Source: Candidatus Saccharimonadia bacterium
GTDB taxonomy: Bacteria; Patescibacteriota; Saccharimonadia; Saccharimonadales; Saccharimonadaceae
Reading direction: 5' to 3'
NCBI GenBank assembly: GCA_023262335.1
Contig: JALRBE010000012.1
Location: 1-30,109, forward strand
Length of the DNA: 30,109 bases
A program made the position numbers and the translations under genes. Below the pieces are notes generated by a model. That model was not told where the DNA came from. It worked only from the letters and a program-made list of their open reading frames with translations, and ran no database searches. This document shows, piece by piece, positions 21,348 to 28,686 of the stretch (its first letter is position 1; each line of letters begins with the position of its first letter).

Positions 21348-21974
21348 CTATCTATCGGCTACGTTGTAGCCACTGACGCCAGGCGAACCAAATTGACCAC
21401 CCGAATAAATATGCTTAAATACCGCACCAGGGTACGGGCCTGGGGTTCCTATGAGCCCTCCACTGTCCGTCCAGGACAATGCAATAGGCGAACCGTTCTT
21501 ATGTACCGTATATGTATAGATTCCTCCGGATACAGAAGGTACGAGAGAAATCGTATTACCCGCAGCAATGAAATTACCACTTAGGGTCGCCCTTGATGCG
21601 CGTACGCCGCTTATGTGCGTTTCTATGGCAGCGGGTTGAGAATTACCATGAAAAAGACAGTAAATAACCTTGCTGCCAGTCGCGTCGCTCATAGCCGCAC
21701 CGATACCACGGTCGGTCGAGCTCAAGCCGCCATTCGTGACGGTTGAAATATAAATCGGTGTCTCCATTTGGAAGCCCCATTGGGTAAGCGTGAAGTATGT
21801 TCCATTGCTCGTTGAACTATTACCTTCGCGCAGGATGCCGCTCGCGACAGTCGTACCACCCGCTCCTGTGGTCAGCGCAATGTCAGTTAAGCCCGCGGGT
21901 TTTGTCGTGCCAGAAAACGTAAAGCTCATCGTTTTCTTTGGTGCGCCCATCATAGTCGTTCGCGCAAAGAACAT
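21348..21974 (-). CDS. hypothetical appendage-associated protein
   Basis: A 208-aa protein whose ATG 21974 overlaps the stop of the large fibre gene (TAATG), so the two are translated together. It is rich in Gly, Ser and Thr, with few charges and likely beta-sandwich strands (TMSFTFSGTT, TYFTLTQWGFQMETPIYIS, IYTYTVHKNGSPIALSW), and ends GSPGVSGYNVADR. There is no signal peptide or membrane segment. It could be a tip or receptor-binding subunit of the fibre; I do not recognise a family. Confidence 0.75.
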   Translation of the reverse strand: MFFARTTMMGAPKKTMSFTFSGTTKPAGLTDIALTTGAGGTTVASGILREGNSSTSNGTYFTLTQWGFQMETPIYISTVTNGGLSSTDRGIGAAMSDATGSKVIYCLFHGNSQPAAIETHISGVRASRATLSGNFIAAGNTISLVPSVSGGIYTYTVHKNGSPIALSWTDSGGLIGTPGPYPGAVFKHIYSGGQFGSPGVSGYNVADR

Positions 21975-24490
21975 TACGGCGTGAAACCTTGCACGTACGA
22001 ACCGTACCAGCTCGTACCGTCAGCAAAAAAGGTTAGAATATCCATTTTGCCGGCAGCCGCGGTAATTATAGGCGCGCCAGCGCCGGGCCACTTGACACCG
22101 GTAAACGTCGCTGTACCATTGCCTGTTGACGCAGCCTGCTTGAGCATCAGCGTGAACGATTTGCCAGCAGTCGCGACTGGCATCGTAAACGTACATGCTG
22201 TTGACGCCGTTAACGTTGCGGTTTGCATGGTGCCGCTCGTCAGTGACAACGTGCTTGTCGTCGTCACCGTGCCTATTGCCACAACACCTTCGGTATAGTT
22301 GTTGACCTGAGGTTCTGTAAGCGTCTTATTCGTTAGGGTCTGTGAGTCCGTCGTGCCGACAATAGCGCCCGACGGAGCGGTTGTCGTGCCTAGGACGCCC
22401 GACGTCAGCGTCGCGATACCCGAACCTGTCGCGCGCTTGAGCGTTTTTCCACCCGTTCCTGAAAAAATCGCGACTTCGCTATCGACGGACGTCGCCGTGT
22501 TCGTCGACGCGTCACCCACGCCCGACACCGACGTCCAGTTGCCGTCACCCCGAAGAAAGGTAGTCGTGTTGGCCGTGCCGGTCGTCTTCAGCGCGCTCAT
22601 CGGGACGTTCGAAAGCGGGTTGTTGTCGCCGTTGATCGATTTGTTGGTGAGCGTCTGCGTGTCTGTCGTGCCGACGACCGTTCCTGATGGCGCCGCGATG
22701 GTCGCGATCGTGCCGAGTCCTAGCGTCGTGCGCATGGCTGAAACGGAGGTATCGTCGAGCAGCGAGCGAGCCGTCGAAGTGATGTCAGTCACCGACGCCG
22801 TACCGGAACCGGTGAAGTACGGCAGTTTGTCGGCCGCGGATGTCACGCCCGCGATAGCACTAAGGTTCGTGTTGTACGCCTGCACGTCCGTGCCGATGAC
22901 CGTACCGATGACCGCTCGCGCCGCTGCCTCGTCGGCCGCCGTCAAAAGGTTTTGGCCGACGACGGTCGAGTCAAGGATGTGATTAGCATACACCTGCGCG
23001 TAAATGTTCCTGACCGCCCAAAAATCACCGGCGGCTATATATTCCCACTCCACGAAGGAAATGATAGTCGTCGAGAAATCGAATATGAGCCTGCTCGTTT
23101 CGCCGGATCCGTCAAAATCAAGCTCCGCTGAACCGCCAGCGCTCAGCGTGATCGTGTTCGAAAGGCTTGCTCCGGCAAGCCGTACGCCTACCTTCGTCCC
23201 GTTGGCAGGTGTCGTTGGGAGCGTGATCGTTATGGACGCGAGCGCGCACGATGCCTGCACGTACTCATTCGGTGCCGCCGTGTAATTACTCGTCTTCACG
23301 TCCGTGACGGTCATGTTGCCCGCCACAGAGTCAGCATACGCCTTCACCGCCGCCGACGTAGGGATGGTCGTGTCATTGTCGTTTGACGCGATACCTTCGG
23401 CTTCGGTAACGACCGCGCTCGCCTTGAAGTTATCCACTTCCACATTGCTCAGCGTGTTGCTGTCGGCATCGATCGTCTTGTTCGTCAACGCTTGCGACAC
23501 GCCGGTACCGACCAGCGTCGTCGTCGCGTCGGGAAGCGTGTAGGTGCGCGACGTACTCGTAGTATTGCCTGCAAGGTCAAACCTACCTTGCTTTGTCGGA
23601 TCCGCAAGGTTGACCATGGTAAAGTAGCTGTCGTCAACGAATACGCCACCTGGATTGATGACAAGCGCCTGATCGGGAGAATCGGCCTGCACCGAGATTG
23701 GCGCTTTGGCCGCCGTATTATCCCAGAGCGCCCATGTACCTCCAGAGTTGTTGGTGCTTTGCCACACCTGGCCGTTTTCGTTGTCGAGCGAGAACGCTGC
23801 CGTATTGCCAGGACCGTTCGTCGGCTGGATCCACATTTCTTTGGCATAGGTCATCGATTCGAACGTCTTGACGCCACTGATATTCTGATCGCTCGCGTCA
23901 TTCAACAGTTCTGAATCGGCATCAGGCAGCGCGTACGTACGGGTCGTCCCTGTCGTAAGACCGGAAAGTTGGAATCGTGCTTGCTTGGTCGCGTCGCCGT
24001 TGTCCTGGAGCGTAAAGTTAGAGTCATGCAGCGTCACGGTATTGGTATTATCGAGCACTTTGCCAACGATCGAAGCCGTCCAAGCAGGGATACCGCTTGC
24101 GACCGTCAGGATGTCGCCCGCGCTCCCTACTCCAAGCCGCGTAAAATACCCACTGGCATCACGGTAATAGATGTCACCAGCAGCTCCTGATGCGTCGTTA
24201 TAGATCGCGATTTTTTTGCGTGTCGAACCAGACGTCTGCGTCGCGTAAAAGTGATCGCCAGCAAACTCGACAGCACCGGCTTCCGGGGTGCTCAGTAAGG
24301 TTCCTGTCGTGAACTTCAGCGGGGCGGTTCCCGCGGTTGCCGTGCCCGCCTTGATAGTGATTTTTTGATGGCCGCCGTTGTCAGGATTGTCGGTATCGTC
24401 GTTGAAGTGTTCCTTCATCAGGTACTGACGAATGATATCACCCCAGACGCCGTCGTCGCTGTCAACGATAGGTAATCGCTGCGGATACAT
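21974..24490 (-). CDS. large phage-tail-fibre-like protein
   Basis: An 838-aa protein without a signal peptide. Its start (MYPQRLPIVDSDDGVWGDII, then YLMKEHFNDD) matches the RLP..D.G.WGD....YL...H pattern of the 718-aa protein at 7097-9253. The middle holds two ARFQLSG/GRFDLAG-type units with TLPD endings and a ~130-residue section homologous to that protein (TYAKEMWIQPTNGPGN, ENGQVWQSTNNSGGTWALWD). Then come phage-fibre motifs such as LTNKTIDADSNTLSNV and TLTNKSINGDNNPLSNV. The C-terminus looks like a beta-rich tip. Likely a trimeric surface fibre or adhesin. No capsid, terminase or tail genes are nearby, so a complete prophage is not supported. Confidence 0.85.
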   Translation of the reverse strand: MYPQRLPIVDSDDGVWGDIIRQYLMKEHFNDDTDNPDNGGHQKITIKAGTATAGTAPLKFTTGTLLSTPEAGAVEFAGDHFYATQTSGSTRKKIAIYNDASGAAGDIYYRDASGYFTRLGVGSAGDILTVASGIPAWTASIVGKVLDNTNTVTLHDSNFTLQDNGDATKQARFQLSGLTTGTTRTYALPDADSELLNDASDQNISGVKTFESMTYAKEMWIQPTNGPGNTAAFSLDNENGQVWQSTNNSGGTWALWDNTAAKAPISVQADSPDQALVINPGGVFVDDSYFTMVNLADPTKQGRFDLAGNTTSTSRTYTLPDATTTLVGTGVSQALTNKTIDADSNTLSNVEVDNFKASAVVTEAEGIASNDNDTTIPTSAAVKAYADSVAGNMTVTDVKTSNYTAAPNEYVQASCALASITITLPTTPANGTKVGVRLAGASLSNTITLSAGGSAELDFDGSGETSRLIFDFSTTIISFVEWEYIAAGDFWAVRNIYAQVYANHILDSTVVGQNLLTAADEAAARAVIGTVIGTDVQAYNTNLSAIAGVTSAADKLPYFTGSGTASVTDITSTARSLLDDTSVSAMRTTLGLGTIATIAAPSGTVVGTTDTQTLTNKSINGDNNPLSNVPMSALKTTGTANTTTFLRGDGNWTSVSGVGDASTNTATSVDSEVAIFSGTGGKTLKRATGSGIATLTSGVLGTTTAPSGAIVGTTDSQTLTNKTLTEPQVNNYTEGVVAIGTVTTTSTLSLTSGTMQTATLTASTACTFTMPVATAGKSFTLMLKQAASTGNGTATFTGVKWPGAGAPIITAAAGKMDILTFFADGTSWYGSYVQGFTP

Positions 24491-24492
24491 GC

Positions 24493-24702
24493 CTACGCCC
24501 CGAACTTACGCGAACCGAAACCGTCGCGCCCTTTCGTTTGCTTGCGCATGGCCGTACGCGCACCATCCGTCACGTCGGTTTGTTTCGACAACAACGAAAT
24601 GAAATTCGTCACGCCGAGTAACGCCAATGTGCCCGTTCCCATGAGCCGCAAAAACTCCTTGCGCGTCATGGGCGTCGATAACGCTTGCTTGACCTGCTTC
24701 AT
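24493..24702 (-). CDS. small RxxFL-type protein with aromatic-glycine tail
   Basis: A 69-aa protein two bases upstream of the large fibre gene, so first in its operon. It has a short N-terminus, MTRKEFLRLMGTGTLALLGV (a Tat-like but twin-Arg-lacking start plus hydrophobic stretch), a polar region, and the end GRDGFGSRKFGA. The plan matches the 69-aa protein at 13761-13970. AGGGG precedes ATG 24702. Its fixed place before a signal-less fibre protein suggests it anchors or helps export the fibre; that is inference. Function unknown. Confidence 0.7.
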   Translation of the reverse strand: MKQVKQALSTPMTRKEFLRLMGTGTLALLGVTNFISLLSKQTDVTDGARTAMRKQTKGRDGFGSRKFGA

Positions 24703-24724
24703 ACACCCCTATCTTCTGCTAGAG

Positions 24725-24753
24725 AGTATATAGTAAAATAAGCAGTAGAACAA
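24725..24753 (-). promoter_or_regulatory. promoter of the fibre operon
   Basis: On the minus strand TTGTTC (24748-24753), 17 bases, then TATACT (24725-24730). Start near 24718 gives a leader of about 16 bases including the AGGGG ribosome binding site for ATG 24702. Confidence 0.65.
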
Positions 24754-24780
24754 TAATATTACCCCTGTTTTTTGATTTTT

Positions 24781-25362
24781 ATGAACCGCCTTAGGACCAT
24801 TCCCATTCAGCCCCGCACGACCGTGCGCTTTGTCGTATCGGCGCTGATTGGCATTCTGACCGCGCTTTCGTTCGCGCAAGGCTATGCGGCGGCGTCGCCC
24901 TTTGGCGCCGGGCTCTTCGGCGAGGACGTGCCGTTCGGGTCGATGACAAGCATTTCCATAGCTACCGATGGCAACGTGGCGATCATCGCTGCGCCAAGCG
25001 GATCGACGTTCAATGGCCAGGGTTCTCACACCCTCACGGTTACCTCCACGGACGTCGTCGGGTACGAGCTGTACACGAAAAGCCCATCCGGCACCGACAT
25101 GACGAATGGCATCGATACCATTCCCGCCAGCGCCAACGTCACGCTTGGCGCGCTCAGCATGAATACCTGGGGATATAACACAAACGGCTCTACGGACTAC
25201 GTAGGTATCGACACCGCGGACACGCTGATCAAAGACGCTTCCGGGCCGTACAAGAACGGCGATGACACGACCGTCACCTACGGAGTACTTGCCAATACGT
25301 CGAAAAGTTCCGGCGCTTACACGATAGGCGTTACGTACACGGCCGTCGCGAAGAGCGGCTAG
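24781..25362 (+). CDS. WxL-like secreted protein
   Basis: A 193-aa protein with a signal peptide (about 1-37, ending AQGYAAA). ATG 24781 is chosen; a TTG three codons earlier is possible. No Shine-Dalgarno sequence is seen. The mature part is beta-rich: SISIATDGNVAIIAAPSG, HTLTVTSTDVVGYELYTKS, then LSMNTWGYN and the end SGAYTIGVTYTAVAKSG. The NTWG[YF] and G.Y....TYTA elements also occur in the protein at 27993-28619, and the end resembles that of WxL surface domains in Gram-positive bacteria. Its stop shares CTAG with the convergent DUF916-like gene. Probably binds peptidoglycan or the DUF916-like partners; the family assignment is tentative. Confidence 0.75.
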   Translation: MNRLRTIPIQPRTTVRFVVSALIGILTALSFAQGYAAASPFGAGLFGEDVPFGSMTSISIATDGNVAIIAAPSGSTFNGQGSHTLTVTSTDVVGYELYTKSPSGTDMTNGIDTIPASANVTLGALSMNTWGYNTNGSTDYVGIDTADTLIKDASGPYKNGDDTTVTYGVLANTSKSSGAYTIGVTYTAVAKSG

Positions 25363-26240
25363 GTTCTCGCAGCACGCGCGCGGTACGCTCGCCGCACAAG
25401 CGCCCCCGCGCCTACCGTAACAAGCATCGCCACAACCACCGACCAGAACGGTACGAACACGATACTCGCCGTTTTCGTCACAAGACGGTCTTGATCGTCT
25501 TTGAAACCGTATTCCAACTCATATATTCCAGGCAGAACTGGAAACGAAACGGATGAGCTGAGCGTCTTGAACGTATTCGGCATCAGAATGCTCGTTCCAC
25601 TCTCGCTCTGACTCTCGAAAAACGGACCTTTCAACCTGGAGTACGTAACGGCATTGAAATGAACGTTGCCGTCGTTTTTCGCGTCATACCTGTAAGCAAG
25701 GTGCGGCCCCATGGTCACCGGTGGCAACGACGCCGTCGTCACGGACGCGCGACGCGACACGTCATCGCCGTCCACCGTCACGTACAAAAGCGACGCGACA
25801 CGAAGTTCACTCGTAATGCTCGAACCGGGCACGTCCATGCCTGCGAGCAGCGCGTAATAATACCCGCCCGAAGGCGCATGGTCAGGCACCGCAACCGAAT
25901 AATCGACTTTGCGCTCCTCGTTCGGCTTGAGCTCAAACTTTTTGTCACCAGCAAACCGGATCCAACCGCTATCCGTCGCGCCGAACAGATACTCGTACGT
26001 GCCGTCTTTCACGGAGAACTTCTCTATCGCGATGGTCACGCTTGCCGTTTCGGACGTAAAATTCGTCACCAAGATGGAACCGGTAGCGGTTTTGCCCGCG
26101 TCCACGCCTAATTGGCTACGCAGCGGCGCGATGGTCAGGCCGCGACCCCGTCCGTCATCTTCGTTTTGCGCCATCGCGCCCGTAGGGAATGCCGCAAGAA
26201 GAATCATCCCCATGACAGTAATGACAACTCTCGGCTTCAT
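25359..26240 (-). CDS. DUF916-like surface protein, WxL-interacting type
   Basis: A 293-aa protein starting at ATG 26240 (a GTG two codons earlier lies almost inside the -10). Signal peptide 1-24 (ending AMA). Two Ig-like domains follow: the first with GLTIAPLRSQLGVDAGKTAT and VTNFTSETASVTI, the second with AYRYDAKNDGNVHFNA. A C-terminal membrane segment (about 263-282) precedes RRAYRARAART. This is the plan of DUF916/WxL-interacting proteins and matches the neighbour at 27030-27932. It would sit on the outside of the membrane and hold WxL-like proteins. The -10 is 8 bases before the ATG, predicting a nearly leaderless mRNA. Confidence 0.8.
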   Translation of the reverse strand: MKPRVVITVMGMILLAAFPTGAMAQNEDDGRGRGLTIAPLRSQLGVDAGKTATGSILVTNFTSETASVTIAIEKFSVKDGTYEYLFGATDSGWIRFAGDKKFELKPNEERKVDYSVAVPDHAPSGGYYYALLAGMDVPGSSITSELRVASLLYVTVDGDDVSRRASVTTASLPPVTMGPHLAYRYDAKNDGNVHFNAVTYSRLKGPFFESQSESGTSILMPNTFKTLSSSVSFPVLPGIYELEYGFKDDQDRLVTKTASIVFVPFWSVVVAMLVTVGAGALVRRAYRARAART

Positions 26241-26248
26241 GCCCACTT

Positions 26249-26254
26249 ATTATA
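26249..26254 (-). promoter_or_regulatory. consensus -10 of the second DUF916-like gene
   Basis: Minus-strand TATAAT is 8 bases before ATG 26240. There is no Shine-Dalgarno sequence; the leader would be 0-2 bases. I see no good -35. Confidence 0.55.
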
Positions 26255-26263
26255 CCGTACGTC

Positions 26264-27058
26264 CTAAACCAAGAGCGTGGCGACGAACAAAAGCACGCCG
26301 AGCAAGCGAATCGTCCACTTCGCTACTCTTGCTCGCTTGACGGACGTTTTACCTAAGCTCCTAACAACGGGCAAGCGCGATACGAACGTGACGAAACGAG
26401 CGAAGAACGGGCCGAAGACGACCAGGAACAGACTGGCAGCCAGCATGACAGCCCTTCCGATGGACAACCGCGAGCCTTCGTACTGACCGTCGAGCGGTCG
26501 GATGTCAAAAATCCGCAAGACGCCATCGGTCCCGGCGCGTAGCGGCTCGAGCAAGCCCGCGATGCCGCCGGCCTGCATGCCGTCGACCGGAGCTCCTCCG
26601 GCGCCATCCTCACCGACAGGATTAATGGCAACCTCGCCGTCGGCATTTCGTTCCGGGGGCGGCGAATACGTCACGACCAGGCTGACCGTGTCATCCTCGC
26701 CGGTATCGCATGCGTTGATCGCTTTGAGCTTGATCGTATGCGTTCCCGGCCGCAACCGCACCGTCGTTTCGAACGTGGTCTGGCCAAGATTCAGCGGCAC
26801 GACGCCATCGAACGCGTCATCGAGCATCACCTCGATTTGCGCGGCTTGATTGACAAGGCCTTTGATGACAAGATCGGGACTCGTTACCACGTTGTCGCTT
26901 TCCGGCTGCATCACGGTTATGTTGGACTGGCTGCCGCAAAGGATTATGCCCACACCGACCGCTCCCGCACGGGACGCGGCAAACGCGAGCGCCATCAAGA
27001 ATGACACCGCGATAACAAGCAGCGCAGCGCTAACGCTTCGTCTTGCGGCGACGAACAT
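26264..27058 (-). CDS. Ig-like membrane protein of the DUF916 cluster
   Basis: A 264-aa protein with an N-terminal signal or anchor (about 8-33) and one Ig-like domain (about 45-130): SNITVMQPESDNVVTSPDLV, QAAQIEVMLDD and RLRPGTHTIKLKAINACD. A Gly/Pro-rich linker and a membrane segment (about 200-222) follow, then a basic loop and a last hydrophobic stretch (about 250-264). Its ATG lies 29 bases inside the end of the upstream DUF916-like gene, with no clear ribosome binding site, so translation may be coupled. It lies between two DUF916-like genes and is probably part of the same surface complex. Confidence 0.75.
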   Translation of the reverse strand: MFVAARRSVSAALLVIAVSFLMALAFAASRAGAVGVGIILCGSQSNITVMQPESDNVVTSPDLVIKGLVNQAAQIEVMLDDAFDGVVPLNLGQTTFETTVRLRPGTHTIKLKAINACDTGEDDTVSLVVTYSPPPERNADGEVAINPVGEDGAGGAPVDGMQAGGIAGLLEPLRAGTDGVLRIFDIRPLDGQYEGSRLSIGRAVMLAASLFLVVFGPFFARFVTFVSRLPVVRSLGKTSVKRARVAKWTIRLLGVLLFVATLLV

Positions 27059-27932
27059 ACGCGTACGCGATACCTATGATTATCATGAAAACAAGCAACA
27101 GTGGCACGAATCGAGGCATCATCAGCACATAGCCGTCATGCTTGTATGACTTGCCAAGGAATTCCTGTTGGATTTCCACTTTGTAGAAACCGAACCATAA
27201 CGCCTTCGCCCACTCCAAGTCCATGGTACGCGTCGTTCCGGGCAATACCTGGTACTCCTTCTTGACGTCGTATTTCGTCTTGCCAAAAACGTCTTTGACC
27301 ACGAGTCGGGTCGTATCGGTGAAATCAGCGTTGCCATCGTTGCGAGCGCTCAAGGAAGCCCGCAGAGGAGGAAGTGGTTGCCAGGCGGGAATCGACCAGG
27401 CTCCTTCGCTGCCCGACAACTTGTAATCACCGTTCACCGTCACGTACAGGATCGAGCCGGTGCGCTTCTTGCGAAGAATCATGCTTCCCGACGGCTGCTG
27501 GCCGGAGGGTTGGGTTTCGGCAAAAATGATTCCGTAGTGACCGCCAGGCGCGGCATCTTTCGGCACGCGCATCGTGTAGTCGGCAGTAATCGTCGCGCCT
27601 GCGGCGATAGTGTATTTCGTTTGAGGGAAGGTCACCCATTTGTACACGTCGGACGTGTCGGTAACCGTCTTGAAATCAGGCGTGTCGTACCGGTCGCCAA
27701 CGATCGAATACGGCCGTGCATACAGCATGAAATCGTACGCGAGCGACCCGTCATTCACGATGGTAATCTTGCCGGATGCCGTCGCGCCGGCGTCAACGGA
27801 CAGTTTTCTGCTGACAGGAGATACCGTCATGCTTTCGCCCTGCTGGGCCTGGGCCGATACGACAGGGGCTTCGGTGAAGGACGCCACCGCCAGAAGGCCG
27901 GCAGCGAAGAAGAAAGCAAAACGTTTACGCAT
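27030..27932 (-). CDS. DUF916-like surface protein, WxL-interacting type
   Basis: A 300-aa protein starting at ATG 27932; an in-frame start ten codons upstream would include the promoter. Signal peptide about 1-28. First Ig-like domain with MTVSPVSRKLSVDAGATASG and IVNDGSLAYDFMLYARPY, and the conserved PGGHYGIIFAET turn. Second domain with LSARNDGNADFTDTTRLVV. C-terminal membrane segment (about 275-293), then RRRKTKR. This is the typical plan of DUF916 proteins, which in Firmicutes are encoded with WxL proteins and bind the wall. Its -10 lies 7 bases before the ATG. Confidence 0.85.
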   Translation of the reverse strand: MRKRFAFFFAAGLLAVASFTEAPVVSAQAQQGESMTVSPVSRKLSVDAGATASGKITIVNDGSLAYDFMLYARPYSIVGDRYDTPDFKTVTDTSDVYKWVTFPQTKYTIAAGATITADYTMRVPKDAAPGGHYGIIFAETQPSGQQPSGSMILRKKRTGSILYVTVNGDYKLSGSEGAWSIPAWQPLPPLRASLSARNDGNADFTDTTRLVVKDVFGKTKYDVKKEYQVLPGTTRTMDLEWAKALWFGFYKVEIQQEFLGKSYKHDGYVLMMPRFVPLLLVFMIIIGIAYAYVRRRKTKR

Positions 27933-27939
27933 GTGACTC

Positions 27940-27945
27940 ATTATA
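27940..27945 (-). promoter_or_regulatory. consensus -10 of the first DUF916-like gene
   Basis: Minus-strand TATAAT lies 7 bases before ATG 27932, preceded by CGG as at 26249-26254. This predicts a leaderless mRNA for a likely operon of the genes at 27932, 27058 and possibly 26240. Confidence 0.6.
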
Positions 27946-27992
27946 CCGAACAAACGCGTCAAAACGGCACGATTCGCGGGATCTCATGAATA

Positions 27993-28619
27993 CTAGTTCG
28001 TCGTCGCGGTATAGGTTACCGTATCGGTATACGTGCCGTTTGGCTGGGCGGTCGTCGCTTTCGCCGCGTACCAGACCGTCGTCGTGTCGTTCGTTGCCGT
28101 CGCAGCGGTCGTTTTGAGCATCATCGGCGCGCCGCTTGCCGGCATTCCCGCCCAAACGGACGTGCTCGACGCATTGTTCGTCTCGGCGCTGTACGAAGCG
28201 TCAAAACCGTTCGTACCGATACCGGTCGTTCCGGTCGCTACCGCAAAGCCCCACGTGTTGTTCGCAAGTGCTATCGGCGCGGTTTTGGTACCCGTGCTTG
28301 CCGGGAAGTTATTGCCGCCGCTCGCAAGTGTCGTCGTCGCGTCGCTGTCCGCAACCGTCAGAGTGTATCCTGCCGAGTTGTTCGTACTGACACTGACCGT
28401 GTCGCTATTGCTACTGACAACGCCTCCCGATGTCGGCGTGATCGAAATGGCAACGCTCGAGCCTGTACTGATGCTGATGGTCGATCCTACGGACACGCTG
28501 ATCGTCGTGTTCTCGGTGTCGGACGCAGCCGAAACGAGCGCGGGCGACGCGATGACTGCCAATGATGCCACGGTTATTCCGAAGCTCAAAAGTGGTTTTT
28601 TGATTGCCGGTTTTTTCAT
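27993..28619 (-). CDS. WxL-like secreted protein
   Basis: A 208-aa protein starting at ATG 28619; an ORF extension to 28673 would run through the promoter. Signal peptide about 1-31 (ending SAA). The mature part is Ser/Thr-rich and beta-type: TTISVSVGSTISISTGSSVA, VSVSTNNSAGYTLTVADSDA, then PIALANNTWGFAV, a central SVWAGMP and the end GTYTDTVTYTATTN. It shares NTWG[FY] and the TVTYTA end with the protein at 24781-25362. It is the gene just before the DUF916-like genes, as WxL genes are in Gram-positive clusters. It has no membrane anchor, so retention may depend on the DUF916-like partners. Confidence 0.78.
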   Translation of the reverse strand: MKKPAIKKPLLSFGITVASLAVIASPALVSAASDTENTTISVSVGSTISISTGSSVAISITPTSGGVVSSNSDTVSVSTNNSAGYTLTVADSDATTTLASGGNNFPASTGTKTAPIALANNTWGFAVATGTTGIGTNGFDASYSAETNNASSTSVWAGMPASGAPMMLKTTAATATNDTTTVWYAAKATTAQPNGTYTDTVTYTATTN

Positions 28620-28632
28620 TGTATTTTTATTG

Positions 28633-28638
28633 ATTATA
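28633..28638 (-). promoter_or_regulatory. consensus -10 of the WxL-like gene
   Basis: Minus-strand TATAAT lies 13 bases before ATG 28619, leaving a leader of about 6 AT-rich bases and no Shine-Dalgarno sequence. Confidence 0.5.
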
Positions 28639-28686
28639 GTACTTCTCCTGCCATAGTGACAGAGCATAAGCAATTAGTCAAGCATA

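Noticed and set aside
21348..24702. Prophage or tail module
   Set aside because: Only fibre-like proteins are present; no capsid, portal, terminase, tape-measure, sheath, integrase or att sites are visible. The fibre genes sit among ordinary housekeeping genes.
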